A stretch of 53,157 nucleotides of DNA. Origin: an uncultured Victivallales bacterium. GTDB lineage: Bacteria > Verrucomicrobiota > Lentisphaeria > Oligosphaerales > JAFGRS01. This document shows positions 1-8,193 of this stretch, piece by piece; positions within the stretch are counted from its first letter, which is position 1; each line of letters begins with the position of its first letter. The notes beneath the pieces are model-generated. The model was not told the DNA's origin and ran no database searches. It saw nothing but the letters and a program-made list of their open reading frames with translations. The position numbers were made by a program, and so were the translations under genes. The DNA is taken from NCBI GenBank assembly GCA_903837355.1, contig CAILUI010000422.1:1-53157 (forward strand), given 5' to 3'.

Positions 1-1332
1 AGCGAAGGTGCCCTTGATCACGCTCCACAGCACCTTCTTCAGCCCGTAGGTCGCGGCAGAGTCCGCAATCGGGATCTCGTCATTGTCGGCCAGCGGCGTC
101 TTGGCAGCGGCGGCGTGGAGTTTCGCCGCCATGCCGGCGGCCGTCGGCGCGCGGTCATCGGTCAGCCGGGAATCGTTTCCAGCCACGGCATCACCGGCAC
201 CGGCGCCGATCACCGGCGCGAACGTCGTCGGTTTGTCCGTGATCGTCGACCAGGACTGATTGTGGGCGACCGGCGTGCGAGGGTCCGTCAGCCGGGAGTC
301 ATTGCCGGCCGCGGCCTGATTGGCGGCGGTGCCCAGGGTGTGGTGCAGCGCCGTGGTGGCGTTGTCCGTGTCCGCACTCTCGTGCGTGTTCGCCTGGGCG
401 AGCTTACTGCCGTCTGTGGCCCCGGTGTGGCCGTGGGCGAGCAGGGCGAAGGTGCCCTTGATCACGCTCCACAGCACCTTTTTCAGCCCATAGGTCGCGG
501 CAGAGTCTGCAACCGGGATCTCGTCATTGTCGGCAAGCGGCGTCTTGGCAGCGGCGGCATGGAGTTTCGCCGCCATGCCGGCGGCCGTCGGCGCGCGGTC
601 GTCCGTCAGCCGGGCATCATTCCCGGCAACAGCATCACCGGCACCGGTGCCGATCACCGGCGCAAACGCCGTCGGTTTGTCCGTGATCGTCGACCAGGAC
701 TGATTGTGGGCGACCGGCGTGCGAGCATCCGAAAGCCGGGAGTCATTGCCGGCCGCGGCCTGATTGGCGGCGGTGCCCAACGTGTGGTGCAGCGCCGTGG
801 TGGCGTTGTCCGTGTCCGCACTCTCGTGCGTGTTCGCCTGGGCGAGTTTGCTGCCGTCAGTGGTCCCGGTGTGACCGTGGGCGAGCAGAGCGAAGGTACC
901 CTTGATCACGCTCCACAGCACCTTTTTCAGCCCATAGGTCGCGGCAGAGTCTGCAACCGGGATCTCGTCATTGTCGGCCAGCGGCGACTTTGCCGTGGCA
1001 GCGTGAGTGGCCGCTGCCACGTCGGTGGATCCGCCCCCACCGCCGCCTTCGGATGGATCGACCCAGTCAGAGTCGTAATCGGCGTTCGACGCCTTGGCCA
1101 GGAGTTGGCCGAGGGTACCGCCCGCGGGAAAGCCCCCAAGGTTGGTGAGCGCTACCAGGTTGGTCCAGGTCGGGTAGCCGACGTAGCGCCACTGGATGTA
1201 CCCATCGGCGGCCTGCAGTTCGACAGCGCGGCCGGGAGCGCCCTGGCGACTGATCCCGACGCCGATGGTGGGAGGCGCAATGTCAACCGCGATGCTGGGC
1301 GGGACGATGTTGATGGTGATACTGTTGCTCAT
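1..1332 (-). CDS. Phage tail-fibre-like repeat protein (3' end off window)
   Basis: This frame is open from an ATG at 1332 to the left edge, giving at least 444 residues, and it has no stop in the window. The first ~105 residues are unique and include a Gly-rich linker. After that comes a 148-residue module repeated in tandem, with motifs such as LADNDEIPVADSAATYGLKK and TGTTDGSKLAQANTHESADT. Such low-complexity modules are typical of phage tail fibres, which bind the host surface. It is the last gene of the leftward tail operon seen here and starts 4 bp after the preceding stop. The + strand of the same stretch is also open for over 600 codons, but that is antisense to this gene. The function is inferred from position and composition. 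Confidence 0.75.
   Translation of the reverse strand, partial: MSNSITINIVPPSIAVDIAPPTIGVGISRQGAPGRAVELQAADGYIQWRYVGYPTWTNLVALTNLGGFPAGGTLGQLLAKASNADYDSDWVDPSEGGGGGGSTDVAAATHAATAKSPLADNDEIPVADSAATYGLKKVLWSVIKGTFALLAHGHTGTTDGSKLAQANTHESADTDNATTALHHTLGTAANQAAAGNDSRLSDARTPVAHNQSWSTITDKPTAFAPVIGTGAGDAVAGNDARLTDDRAPTAAGMAAKLHAAAAKTPLADNDEIPVADSAATYGLKKVLWSVIKGTFALLAHGHTGATDGSKLAQANTHESADTDNATTALHHTLGTAANQAAAGNDSRLTDPRTPVAHNQSWSTITDKPTTFAPVIGAGAGDAVAGNDSRLTDDRAPTAAGMAAKLHAAAAKTPLADNDEIPIADSAATYGLKKVLWSVIKGTFA
2..1000. repeat. 444-bp tandem repeat inside the fibre gene
   Basis: The unit has a period of exactly 444 bp (148 codons). Copies begin at about 2 and 446, and a partial third copy begins at 890 and fades near 1000. 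Differences between copies are scattered substitutions, with no frame change. The array probably continues past the left edge. Near-identity points to recent duplication or gene conversion. Confidence 0.9.
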
Positions 1333-1335
1333 GGG

Positions 1336-1674
1336 CTACGCCCTCTGGGGGCGGCCGCGGATACGCAGGTTGCTGACGGCCCGCGTGACCTCGGCGGTCC
1401 CGTCGACTTCGATGCCGGTGAGGATGTAGGATCCCGGACCACCGATGGTCTCGATGTCTTCAGGGGTCAGGGTAAGGGCGCTCAGCCCCGCCGCGGCGTT
1501 GCTGTGCACCGTGACGTCCTTGACCAGCAGTGTGGCGCCATCGCGCGTGGCCGAGACGAGCCAGGAGAGGGTGCGGCCGGTGAGGTCGTGGGCGACGCCG
1601 CCATCGGTGACGGCTACAGCGAAGGTGGTGGTGTCTCCGCTGTAGGCTTCGAGGGTCTGCAGGGTGCTGAGCAC
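1336..1674 (-). CDS. Small tail-associated protein, possibly Ig-like
   Basis: The product has 112 residues and starts at a GTG preceded by a purine-rich AGAGGGGGAG stretch. It is rich in Thr, Val and Gly in alternating patterns (TTFAVAVTDGG, GSYILTGIEVDG), as expected of a single beta-sandwich like those attached to baseplate or tail proteins. It sits between a short tail protein and the fibre gene with gaps of only 3 bp, so it is almost certainly in the tail operon. I do not recognise a specific family. A baseplate-upper-protein-type N-terminal domain is possible. Confidence 0.6.
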   Translation of the reverse strand: MLSTLQTLEAYSGDTTTFAVAVTDGGVAHDLTGRTLSWLVSATRDGATLLVKDVTVHSNAAAGLSALTLTPEDIETIGGPGSYILTGIEVDGTAEVTRAVSNLRIRGRPQRA

Positions 1675-1677
1675 GGG

Positions 1678-2046
1678 CTATCTCCCCCTCTGGAGGGACC
1701 AGGAGCATTCGACGGCTGCGTGGCTGCCGTCGGTGGAGTACAGGAGCCGGTAGGCGCGGGCGGTAACGCCCAGGACGATGACGCGGCCGTAGGAGCGGCC
1801 GGCGGCGTCTTCGAGGGTCACAAAGGTGCCGATGAGGCGCTCGTAGTCGGTGCAACGGCCGCGGGCGGTGCCGATGTCGGCGTGGAGGCTGGTGGTGCGG
1901 ACCTCGAAGGCCGGGGAGCGTTTGCCGCGCAGGACGAAGGTGTAGCCGTCGGTGCCGGCGCGTTCGCGGGCCTCGATGGCGTTGGCCATGGGGGGGACGG
2001 TCCCCGACCAGGCGGTGAAGCTGTATCCGGCAATCTGAGCGCCCAT
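1678..2046 (-). CDS. Tail protein of unknown function
   Basis: A 122-residue protein immediately downstream of the tape measure gene (3-bp gap). It has mixed alpha/beta composition with no signal peptide or membrane segment (GTDGYTFVLRGKRSPAFEVR, SYGRVIVLGVTARAYRLLYS). In lambda-like phages the slot after the tape measure holds minor tail or tail-tip proteins, which is the best guess here. No specific family is recognised. Confidence 0.6.
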   Translation of the reverse strand: MGAQIAGYSFTAWSGTVPPMANAIEARERAGTDGYTFVLRGKRSPAFEVRTTSLHADIGTARGRCTDYERLIGTFVTLEDAAGRSYGRVIVLGVTARAYRLLYSTDGSHAAVECSWSLQRGR

Positions 2047-2049
2047 AGG

Positions 2050-3708
2050 CTAATCGGCCTCCTGCCGGGGGGTAGTTTTGTTCTGCCGCAACTCCATGAG
2101 CAGCTCTGAGAGGCCCTGCTTGAAGGCGTCTTTGAGGCCCTGCTCGAACATCCCCTGCAGTTCGGCGACGCGCTCGGGCGAGGCGCCGGCAGCTTTGAGC
2201 GCGCCCTGCTCAAAGAGGTCGAGGCGGGTGCCGGTGTCGACGGCGCCGGAACGGGCGGCGATGGCAAGGATCTCCTCGGGGGTCCGGGCTTCGCCGATGG
2301 CCATGCGCCCCGCCAGGGCGCGGTCGCTGGCGTACTGGGAATCGACGGCGAGCTCGCCGCGACCGAGGGCAGCGCCGCGCACGCGCCGGAGCTTCTCCTC
2401 GCGGCGGTACTGGGAGGTGGGGGTGTTCCCCATTTCCGCGGCCAGCCGCCGAGCCTCGATCGTGGGGTCGGTGGCGTCGATGAGGCCAAAGCTCTCGAAG
2501 TAGTCGGCCAGCTCCTTGGCCACCGCTGCCTGGCTGGCCCCGCCGACGTTGCCCTGCTCGGCGGCCTCTTTGGCGGCGCCGGCCTTCTTGGCGTCCTGCA
2601 TGGCACCGTAGGCAGGGGTGAGCGCCGCCTTGGTGGCTAGACCCTGAGCGGTGAGGTCGGCGCCGGGAGCCGCACCGGCCTCGATGAGCTTGCGGGTCTC
2701 GGCGAACTTACCGCCGGACACACGCAGGGAGCCAAGGGCGATGACAGCCGAGGCGCTCTCGCGACCGAGCTCGCGGGTGTAGGCGGCAAGCGCTTCCTTG
2801 GGGTCGCCGAACTCCCCGGAGTTGATCCGCTCGATGGTCTCCAGGACGCGATCCAGGCCGGTCTCGCCCTTGAGTCTGACCTTCTTGCCGCCGAGCTCGA
2901 CATCGCGGGTGGCCGCACGGGCGATGAGGTTACTGACGGTGGTGGTGCTGTTCTCGCCGGTGCTGTCGGCGGTCTCGGTGGTCAGGAACGCATGCAGGGC
3001 CAGAGCGTCTTTGATGTTGCCGCCGCTGACTCCGGAGAGGCCTTTGAGCTTGCCGACCTGGCCGGCCAGACCGGCGATGTCGCCGCCGGCACGCTCGCCG
3101 TAGATGCTGAGGACGTTGGAGGCCTCGGTGATGCCGACGCCCAGGTCATCTTTGATCTTGATCACGGCCTGGGAGTACTTGGCCAGGTCGGTGCTGGGGT
3201 CGAGCCGACGGCGCTTGACGGCTTCAGCCATGGCTGCCATCTGGTCTACGTCGCTGCTGCCGGCAGTGGAACCGCGCAGATCGGAGAGGGCGGAGAGGAC
3301 ACCGGCGGCGCCGCCGCCGACGCCGGTCTTGCCCTGCTCTTCGGCAAACTTGGCCCAGATGGCGACGTCGCCCTGTGCCAGGGTGGGGTTGTTGCTGATG
3401 AACTTACCGAGGGATCCGGCGAAGGTCTCCTGGGTGCTGAGGGCGTCGCGCTGCAGCTTGCGCATTTCCTCGATCGACTTCCGGGCCATCTCAACGACCT
3501 TGTGGAAGATGCTCTCGACGGAGCCGACGCCGGCCAGCCCCAGGGCGAAGGCCCCGGCTTCTTTGGCCATGTGCGAGAAGGCGTCGCCGCCCGCCTTGCC
3601 GGCGCCCTTGAGTCTGGCTTCCAGGGTCTCGGTGCGCTTCTCGAGCTGCGTGAGCTTGGCGAGGAGATCCTTGTTCTCGCCGGTGACTTCGAGTACCACG
3701 AGGCCCAT
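2050..3708 (-). CDS. Tail tape measure protein
   Basis: The product has 552 residues. An N-terminal coiled coil (about 10-40, with repeated LTQLEKRTETLEARL) is followed by a Gly/Ala-rich hydrophobic segment (about 50-62) and long Ala-rich helices containing FAEEQGKTG and GELAVDSQY stretches, with another helical tail. Position, helical composition and length fit a short tape measure protein, which sets siphovirus tail length and lines the tail tube. It follows a tail chaperone-like gene and precedes tail-tip genes. It lacks any recognisable muramidase or peptidase domain. Confidence 0.75.
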   Translation of the reverse strand: MGLVVLEVTGENKDLLAKLTQLEKRTETLEARLKGAGKAGGDAFSHMAKEAGAFALGLAGVGSVESIFHKVVEMARKSIEEMRKLQRDALSTQETFAGSLGKFISNNPTLAQGDVAIWAKFAEEQGKTGVGGGAAGVLSALSDLRGSTAGSSDVDQMAAMAEAVKRRRLDPSTDLAKYSQAVIKIKDDLGVGITEASNVLSIYGERAGGDIAGLAGQVGKLKGLSGVSGGNIKDALALHAFLTTETADSTGENSTTTVSNLIARAATRDVELGGKKVRLKGETGLDRVLETIERINSGEFGDPKEALAAYTRELGRESASAVIALGSLRVSGGKFAETRKLIEAGAAPGADLTAQGLATKAALTPAYGAMQDAKKAGAAKEAAEQGNVGGASQAAVAKELADYFESFGLIDATDPTIEARRLAAEMGNTPTSQYRREEKLRRVRGAALGRGELAVDSQYASDRALAGRMAIGEARTPEEILAIAARSGAVDTGTRLDLFEQGALKAAGASPERVAELQGMFEQGLKDAFKQGLSELLMELRQNKTTPRQEAD

Positions 3709-3710
3709 GG

Positions 3711-4478
3711 TCAGCTATCCTTCGCGGCAGCAGAGGGAGAGGTCGGCGTAGGTGGCACGATGGTGGCGGAGGACGCCGGACCGCCAGAGGGCACTGACAG
3801 TCCGGCGCGGACTTTTGGGTCGCTGAGCATCTCCTCGAGGGCGGGCATGTCGAGCAGGGCGCGAGCGATGCTGGTGTAGCTTTCGCTGCTGAAGAGGCCC
3901 AGGAAGAGGCAGTCGTCGAGATCCAGGCGGTAGTTGACGGCGATCGCGGTGGCGCAGGCGCGGCGCAGGTCGTCGTCGTCCATCTGCAGCCGCCCGGTGT
4001 TCTCCATGCGCTCCCAGAGGCCGCGGGCAACGCGGCAGACGTCGGCATAGGCGGGGTCGACGGCGCGCACGAGGCGGCCCTCGTCGTCGAGGCCCTCGCG
4101 CCAGGGGATGGCGTAGTTGGGGGCGTCGGCCAGGGCGACGGGGATGACCCAGGCGCGGCCATCGCCCAGGCGCACGGGATAGCCCTCGGACGGCGGGGCG
4201 TCTTTGGCGAACTCCGCAGCCTGGTAGTCGTTGCGGACCCCGCGCCAGTGGTCGCCGCAGCGCTGCCAGCGCTGGGCCTTGGCGTCGAAGCTGACCAGGA
4301 CGTTCTCCTGCCAGGTGATGAGCAGCCCACGCCCACCATCGGGACCCGGGGAGCTGTCCTGCCGGGTGTGGGTGGCGAATCGCCCCCGCAGACGCTCGGG
4401 GATGGACCCAAGGGCGGCGGCGGTGAAGCCGCCAGCGGCCTTGCCGGGGAGGTAGTAGAGGATGGTGGCTGGGATCAT
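3711..4478 (-). CDS. Putative tail assembly chaperone-like protein
   Basis: The start is placed at the ATG at 4478, which overlaps the stop of the upstream small frame by ATGA. Codons further upstream look non-coding. The product has 255 residues. The N-terminal half is beta-rich (MIPATILYYLPGKAAGGF...). The C-terminal half is helical and acidic (RMENTGRLQMDDDDLRR, LDLDDCLFLGLF) and ends in a Pro/Ser-rich tail. Lying just upstream of the tape measure, it occupies the slot of lambda G/T chaperones, but no slippery-sequence fusion was recognised. The functional call rests on position. Confidence 0.5.
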   Translation of the reverse strand: MIPATILYYLPGKAAGGFTAAALGSIPERLRGRFATHTRQDSSPGPDGGRGLLITWQENVLVSFDAKAQRWQRCGDHWRGVRNDYQAAEFAKDAPPSEGYPVRLGDGRAWVIPVALADAPNYAIPWREGLDDEGRLVRAVDPAYADVCRVARGLWERMENTGRLQMDDDDLRRACATAIAVNYRLDLDDCLFLGLFSSESYTSIARALLDMPALEEMLSDPKVRAGLSVPSGGPASSATIVPPTPTSPSAAAKDS

Positions 4479-4714
4479 CTGAAGCCCACGGGAATGAGGT
4501 TGGGGAGCAGGAGCGGCGGGGGAAAGGGACGCAGGGGACCCAAGGGACGCAAGGGACCCATGGACCGCCTGAAGGCGGGACTCCTGACCTGGCCACCGGG
4601 AGTTGCGGCGACGTGGCTGTACTCGGCCAGGTCTGCCGCAGCGACCCTGCGCGAGGGGTCCGGGGAGGCACGCCGCCCCGGCCGCCGGAGGCATCTGACG
4701 TTGCGCGTTGCCAT
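4475..4714 (-). CDS. Small Arg/Pro-rich frame between connector and chaperone genes
   Basis: A 79-codon frame that starts 4 bp after the preceding stop, with GGAG upstream, and ends in an ATGA overlap with the next gene. That spacing argues for real translation. Its C-terminal half is encoded by the interspersed repeats at 4524-4592, giving a monotonous Pro/Leu/Arg sequence. It may be a small phage protein extended by repeat DNA, or simply spacer that happens to be open. Confidence 0.4.
   Translation of the reverse strand: MATRNVRCLRRPGRRASPDPSRRVAAADLAEYSHVAATPGGQVRSPAFRRSMGPLRPLGPLRPFPPPLLLPNLIPVGFR
4524..4592. repeat. GGGACGCA/GGGACCCA array plus CCGCC-TGAA-GGCGG hairpin element
   Basis: A run of 9-10 bp GGGAC units (4524-4560) is followed by a hairpin element of about 31 bp (4562-4592) with stem CCGCC/GGCGG and loop TGAA. 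The hairpin element recurs at 36238-36268 as CCGGC-TGAA-GCCGG, a compensatory stem change. A related GGGACGAAG run occurs at 21335-21373. Confidence 0.75.
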
Positions 4715-4718
4715 GGGA

Positions 4719-5075
4719 CTACTGCTCCGTTACGGCGGGTTGGAGGACTTTGCGGGTGGCGCGGAGGAGGTAGCCGCCGGAGAGTTCGGCACGGATGCCG
4801 TCGATATGCCAGACCTCGGTGGCGGTGCGGACGCGGTCGCCGCGTCGGGGAGGGAGAAGCAGATCGGCGGCGTAGAGGAGGATGTCGGCCTCGAACTGGT
4901 CGTAATCGGCGCCCATGACGGCCTCGGCCTTGCCTTCGCCGCGCTTGACGATGGCGCTGATCCCGGTCTGGACGGCGTTGTTGAGGGGCTCGTAGGTGAC
5001 GCGCTCGGATAGGTTGTGGCCGCCGACCTGTAGCTGCTGGCGGAGGGCGAGGGCGATTTGCTCGGCGATGCTCAT
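4719..5075 (-). CDS. Head-tail joining (FII-like) or minor connector protein
   Basis: The start is taken at the ATG 5075 (MSIAEQIALALRQQL); upstream codons are low-complexity. The product has 118 residues. An N-terminal helix precedes a compact beta domain with the pattern DILLYAADLLLPPRRGDRV...TATEVWHIDGIRAELSGGYLLRA. This matches the 'G-D-x-V ... G-x-x-Y' layout of head-closure/head-tail joining proteins. It lies 4 bp after its upstream neighbour. Exact role in the neck is inferred. Confidence 0.55.
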   Translation of the reverse strand: MSIAEQIALALRQQLQVGGHNLSERVTYEPLNNAVQTGISAIVKRGEGKAEAVMGADYDQFEADILLYAADLLLPPRRGDRVRTATEVWHIDGIRAELSGGYLLRATRKVLQPAVTEQ

Positions 5076-5079
5076 GGCG

Positions 5080-5526
5080 TCAACGGCCCCCCATATCCAG
5101 GAAGAGGAGGAGGATGGCGCCGATCTGCGGGGGCTCGCAGGTCTCATCGAGGGCCAGAGTCTTGAGCTTGATCTGAGTGATCTGGCCGGTGGCTTCGTTG
5201 GCGGCGATGAGGCCGGCAACGATGGCGCCAGTATCGTTGACGATGGCCTCTTTGGCGCTCTCGGTGATGCCGCGCACGACGCGGCTGAGACAGACTTCCA
5301 CCTGGCGCTGCACGTCCAGACCAGGGGTCAGGGTGATGGTGTGCCCGCTGGCGTCTGGGTAGGAGAGGATGGCCCAGGCGTCGCCGACCTCGGGGGGAGT
5401 GTCGCTGCCCAGACGGTCATAGAGGTAGACGGCGGTTGAGGGGCTGAAGGCGCCGAAGGCCTCCAGGCTCTGCAGCCAGGTCTTGATGAGCTCCAGGGGC
5501 TCGCCGTAGATGCCGGTCATTGACAT
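5080..5526 (-). CDS. Putative tail terminator/completion protein
   Basis: The start at 5526 is chosen because AAGG lies 8 bases upstream; a second in-frame ATG lies at 5520. The product has 148 residues: an N-terminal helix (ELIKTWLQSLEAF) and then an alpha/beta domain (STAVYLYDRLG, WAILSYPDASGHTITLTPGL, VEVCLSRVVRG). Size, fold-like pattern and location next to the tail tube suggest a tail terminator such as lambda gpU, which caps the tube. The assignment is positional. Confidence 0.5.
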   Translation of the reverse strand: MSMTGIYGEPLELIKTWLQSLEAFGAFSPSTAVYLYDRLGSDTPPEVGDAWAILSYPDASGHTITLTPGLDVQRQVEVCLSRVVRGITESAKEAIVNDTGAIVAGLIAANEATGQITQIKLKTLALDETCEPPQIGAILLLFLDMGGR

Positions 5527-5540
5527 GGGGACCGCCTTAC

Positions 5541-5599
5541 CTGGGAACGCCGACCGTCGGGTCGGCATGAGAGCCGATCGGGAGATCGGCGTTCCCAGG
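5541..5599. repeat. Interspersed palindromic element (CTGGGAACGCCGA ... TCGGCGTTCCCAG)
   Basis: Inverted arms of about 13 bp enclose two smaller GC-rich hairpins, filling most of the gap between two tail genes. A related copy lies inside the protease gene (12101-12158) and a half copy at 36266-36293. Confidence 0.8.
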
Positions 5600-5603
5600 G
5601 TGG

Positions 5604-6476
5604 TTACGCAACACTGGCAAACTGCAGGTAGTTGGTGCCGTCGAAGGCGGTGGCGATGAGGTCGGCGATGAGCTGGACGGTGGAGGGGCGGCCGCCGGAG
5701 ATGGTGCCGACGTGGACGCCGGCCTTCTGGCCGGTGACGAGGTAGCCGCCGCTGTTGGCGGGCATGAGGGCGGCGGTCACTTTACGGAAGGTGATGGTGA
5801 CAGTGGTCTCGGCGGTGCCGATGGCGGAGCGGGCCTGGGTGGCTTCGGCGAGGCCCTCGACGGTGGTGGTGATCTTGGCGTCCTGGTCGGCGATCCAGCA
5901 CTTCCTGGGGAACGGGAAGCCGTTTTCGCCGGTGTCCTTGGCGACCTTGAACCCGAAGTCGAGACTGGCCTCGGTGACGCCGGCCAGGGCAGTGGTGAGG
6001 GTGACGATCCCCAGGCAGTAGAAGTCGGTCGGGGCGCTGAGGGTGGCGCTGGTGGTGCCGACGGTGAAGGGGGCGGCATCGCCGTCGGTGCTGGTGAGAT
6101 GGACGGTGCAGCCGAGGGTGGCGAGCTTGCCCTTGCCGCCGCCCAGGGTCGTGGGGACGGCCATGCCGCTGGTGCAGGTGACGGAGATGTAGCCGGTGCC
6201 GAAGCCGAGGGTATCGGACAGGGCCCGGAAGTAGAGTTTGAGGGGACTGCCGACACTGAGCAGGGCCGGTCCGGAGAGGGCCTTGATGTCAAAGAAGCTC
6301 AGCTCGATGGTGGGCTCGGCGGTCAGCCCGAGCTTGATCTGCGGATGGATGGCGCCGCATTTCTGGATGGCTTCGGCCAGGCCGGGGGTGACCTTGACGC
6401 TGGACGGATCGACTTCGGCGATGAAGCCACCGCCGTAGTCTACGCCTACCATGATGTGCTTGGCGAGGTCTGCCAT
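5604..6476 (-). CDS. Major tail tube protein
   Basis: A 290-residue beta-rich protein beginning MADLAKHIMVGVDYGG. It has repeated Thr/Val/Gly strands (TLSAPTDFYCLGIVTLTT, ITTTVEGLAEATQARSAIGT, TTVTITFRKV), as in siphovirus tube proteins, whose hexameric rings stack into the tail tube. The C-terminal ~90 residues (GYLVTGQKAGVHVGTISGG) may be an extra surface domain. It lies between the connector and terminator genes and upstream of the tape measure, the expected place. Confidence 0.65.
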   Translation of the reverse strand: MADLAKHIMVGVDYGGGFIAEVDPSSVKVTPGLAEAIQKCGAIHPQIKLGLTAEPTIELSFFDIKALSGPALLSVGSPLKLYFRALSDTLGFGTGYISVTCTSGMAVPTTLGGGKGKLATLGCTVHLTSTDGDAAPFTVGTTSATLSAPTDFYCLGIVTLTTALAGVTEASLDFGFKVAKDTGENGFPFPRKCWIADQDAKITTTVEGLAEATQARSAIGTAETTVTITFRKVTAALMPANSGGYLVTGQKAGVHVGTISGGRPSTVQLIADLIATAFDGTNYLQFASVA

Positions 6477-6488
6477 GGGGACGGACTC

Positions 6489-7034
6489 CTAGAGGTTGAT
6501 GACGATGCGCCCGCGGGTGGGCGAAGCCATACGGATGAGGTTGCGGAGGTTCCAGGCCAGCCACTCGCCGTAGAGCCGCCCGAGCTCCTGCCGTTCGTCT
6601 TCGTTGACCGAGGTCAGTGCCCCGGAGGCCACGAAGCCGCTGTGACGGTTGGGGCGGGTGGCGTAGGAGGGGAGGCTCTTCCAGGTGCCTCTGAGGCGGG
6701 TCTTGCTGCCGGTGAAGGCGACGGAGCCGCCGAGGAAGGCGCGCGCCAGCCGGCCGCTGACCTGGAGGGGGTTGACGGCGGTGATGCGGCGGCCCAGTTC
6801 GCCCTTCTTCTCAACCCTGGCAGTGTCTTTGGCGTGGCGGCGCAACCACTCCTCTTTGTCGGCCTTGCGGGAGGCGGAGTAGGCGGCGGAGTAGCGGCTG
6901 AAAGCGCTGCGCTCGAAGTGCTCCGGACCATAGTGACGGACCCAGTGCCAGAAGGTGGACTCCAAAGCGACCCGGTTCGCCAGAGGAATCTGGCGATGCA
7001 TGATGTCGATGATCGGGTCTGCGATGGCGCCCAC
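6489..7034 (-). CDS. Putative head-tail connector/tail completion protein
   Basis: The GTG at 7034 is chosen because CGGAG sits 7-8 bases upstream; the frame is open a little further. The product has 181 residues. It is rich in Arg/Lys and Trp, with helices (WLRRHAKDTARVEKKGELG) and a beta section (TRLRGTWKSLPSYATRP, RIVINL end). It is basic and compact, like HK97 gp10/lambda gpZ-type neck proteins. It is the first gene of the tail block. A palindromic repeat element lies directly upstream. Confidence 0.5.
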   Translation of the reverse strand: MGAIADPIIDIMHRQIPLANRVALESTFWHWVRHYGPEHFERSAFSRYSAAYSASRKADKEEWLRRHAKDTARVEKKGELGRRITAVNPLQVSGRLARAFLGGSVAFTGSKTRLRGTWKSLPSYATRPNRHSGFVASGALTSVNEDERQELGRLYGEWLAWNLRNLIRMASPTRGRIVINL

Positions 7035-7043
7035 TGGTGTGCT

Positions 7044-7080
7044 CCGTAACACGTGCTGTTACGGAGGGGGGCGTTTGTTC
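7044..7080. repeat. Palindrome CCGTAACA-CGTGC-TGTTACGG with CCGAACAAA element
   Basis: A perfect inverted repeat with 8-bp arms (7044-7064) is followed by TTTGTTCGG (minus strand CCGAACAAA). The same CCGAACAAA ... GTAACAG layout appears near 12068-12098, 14684-14709 and, degenerate, 21303-21327, so this is a repeat family rather than a unique site. It lies just upstream of the connector gene and could double as a transcript end or regulatory hairpin. Confidence 0.6.
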
Positions 7081-7192
7081 GGGGAGCGCAATGAGCCAGA
7101 GGCAGGATCGGTCTGTGGAACGATCCTGCACGGGGCTATCGGCAATCATCCTGCTACAGAGCGTGCCTGCCTTGGCTGCTTGCTAACGTGTG

Positions 7193-7690
7193 TCATGCTA
7201 GCTCCTTGCGCAGGCCATCCCCCAGGCATTCCAAGGATATCTTCTGCTCCGATACCGCATCGGTGAGGAGCTTTCGCAGTTCGCGAGCTGTGAAACGGCG
7301 GTGCCTTTTCTCCTTGATCGCCGCGACAACCAAGGTCGCCATCGTCCCGAGGGAGTCATAGTCAAGGTCGACGACGTCACGGTGTCGGCATGAGAACCTG
7401 GCGTAAGGGGTCCTTCCATCGCTCGCTGAGAGCGTCAGGGCGAAGTCATGCCCTTCGCCAGGGCTAGCTGGGATGGTCACGACGTCGATAGTATCGATGC
7501 CCTGACCGCCCGAGGCGATAGCCAGCACTGCATCCATGAACTCAGAGTCATCCTCAATCCACCAAACCGACAACGCATTGCCGCGCGTCCGCAGGCAAGC
7601 GGTGATGGCATCCGCGGACGGTGTCTCACCTCCCACAACGTCCTTCTGCTTCCACTTCGCCAGCTCAATCTTCCGTACCAGGGCTCCCAC
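7193..7690 (-). CDS. Hypothetical accessory protein (moron)
   Basis: The GTG start at 7690 is favoured by AGGGAGG 8 bases upstream; a TTG at 7708 is also in frame. The product has about 165 residues and is soluble. It has an N-terminal helix, an acidic middle (WWIEDDSEFMDAVLAIASGG), beta segments (DFALTLSASDG, PYARFSCRHRDVVDLDYDS) and a charged helical end (VAAIKEKRHRRFTARELRKL). No family recognised. With its two upstream neighbours it interrupts the capsid-to-connector order, so it is likely phage cargo expressed from the lysogen. Confidence 0.6.
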   Translation of the reverse strand: MGALVRKIELAKWKQKDVVGGETPSADAITACLRTRGNALSVWWIEDDSEFMDAVLAIASGGQGIDTIDVVTIPASPGEGHDFALTLSASDGRTPYARFSCRHRDVVDLDYDSLGTMATLVVAAIKEKRHRRFTARELRKLLTDAVSEQKISLECLGDGLRKELA

Positions 7691-7746
7691 TTCCTCGACC
7701 TCCCTCAAGCATGACGACTCATGCCCGCACCAACCAGGCCAGTCGG

Positions 7747-8193
7747 CTACCTGCCGGGGACAGCCTCAAGATCAGCGATAACTGCCCGAACGTAGTCGGC
7801 TAGCCAGTCCTCGTCAAACGTGAAACGCCTAAGCAGTTCAGCGCACTCTGGCCCCCCCCAGTTCTCGAAGCACCTGACCGCACACTCCCGTGCCTCCGCG
7901 TCGGCATGTCGTAGCGAAGCAAGTGCCATCGTGGGGCCTTGGGGAGCCACCTCCGAGTACTCAAGGTGACCAAGAACCCGCAAGACTCGGCATAGCGACT
8001 CGGGCGAAGCAACCCAGCTCCTTAGGAACACCTCGTTTATCCACTCCCTCACCACGGCCCCACGCTCCGTAACCGCCGCCCTCACGTACGCCTCTGCACT
8101 GGATGAGAAACCGTACTCGAAGTCAGCGACTGTAAGGAGTTGGCCGAGCCTCTCCATGAACCTAGCCTTCTCCCCATCGATGACGCTGCTCAT
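7747..8193 (-). CDS. Small helical accessory protein, HEAT-like
   Basis: The start at ATG 8193 is the first ATG of the plausible coding part. The frame runs on upstream, but with non-coding-like composition. The 148-residue product is nearly all helix: VREWINEVFLRSWVASPESLCRVLRVLGHLEY, then LASLRHADAEARECAVRCFENWGG, then LRRFTFDEDWLADYVRAVIADL. This resembles two or three HEAT-type helical pairs such as those of small immunity-type proteins. No catalytic motif is visible. It is co-directional with both neighbours in the 7.2-9.3 kb cassette. Confidence 0.55.
   Translation of the reverse strand: MSSVIDGEKARFMERLGQLLTVADFEYGFSSSAEAYVRAAVTERGAVVREWINEVFLRSWVASPESLCRVLRVLGHLEYSEVAPQGPTMALASLRHADAEARECAVRCFENWGGPECAELLRRFTFDEDWLADYVRAVIADLEAVPGR

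Noticed and set aside
2..1000. Diversity-generating retroelement at the fibre gene
   Set aside because: The repeats are tandem and differ by scattered substitutions, with no adenine-directed pattern. No reverse transcriptase is in the window.
115..2109. A 664-codon open frame on the plus strand
   Set aside because: It is antisense to the fibre gene and three tail genes and is Arg/Gly/Val-rich. Its length comes from GC-rich codon bias and the 444-bp repeat.
5712..7049. Long plus-strand frame (445 codons) across the tail tube gene
   Set aside because: Antisense to well-supported tail genes, with low-complexity Gly/Ala composition. The same applies to plus-strand frames at 9221-10843 and 13054-14454.
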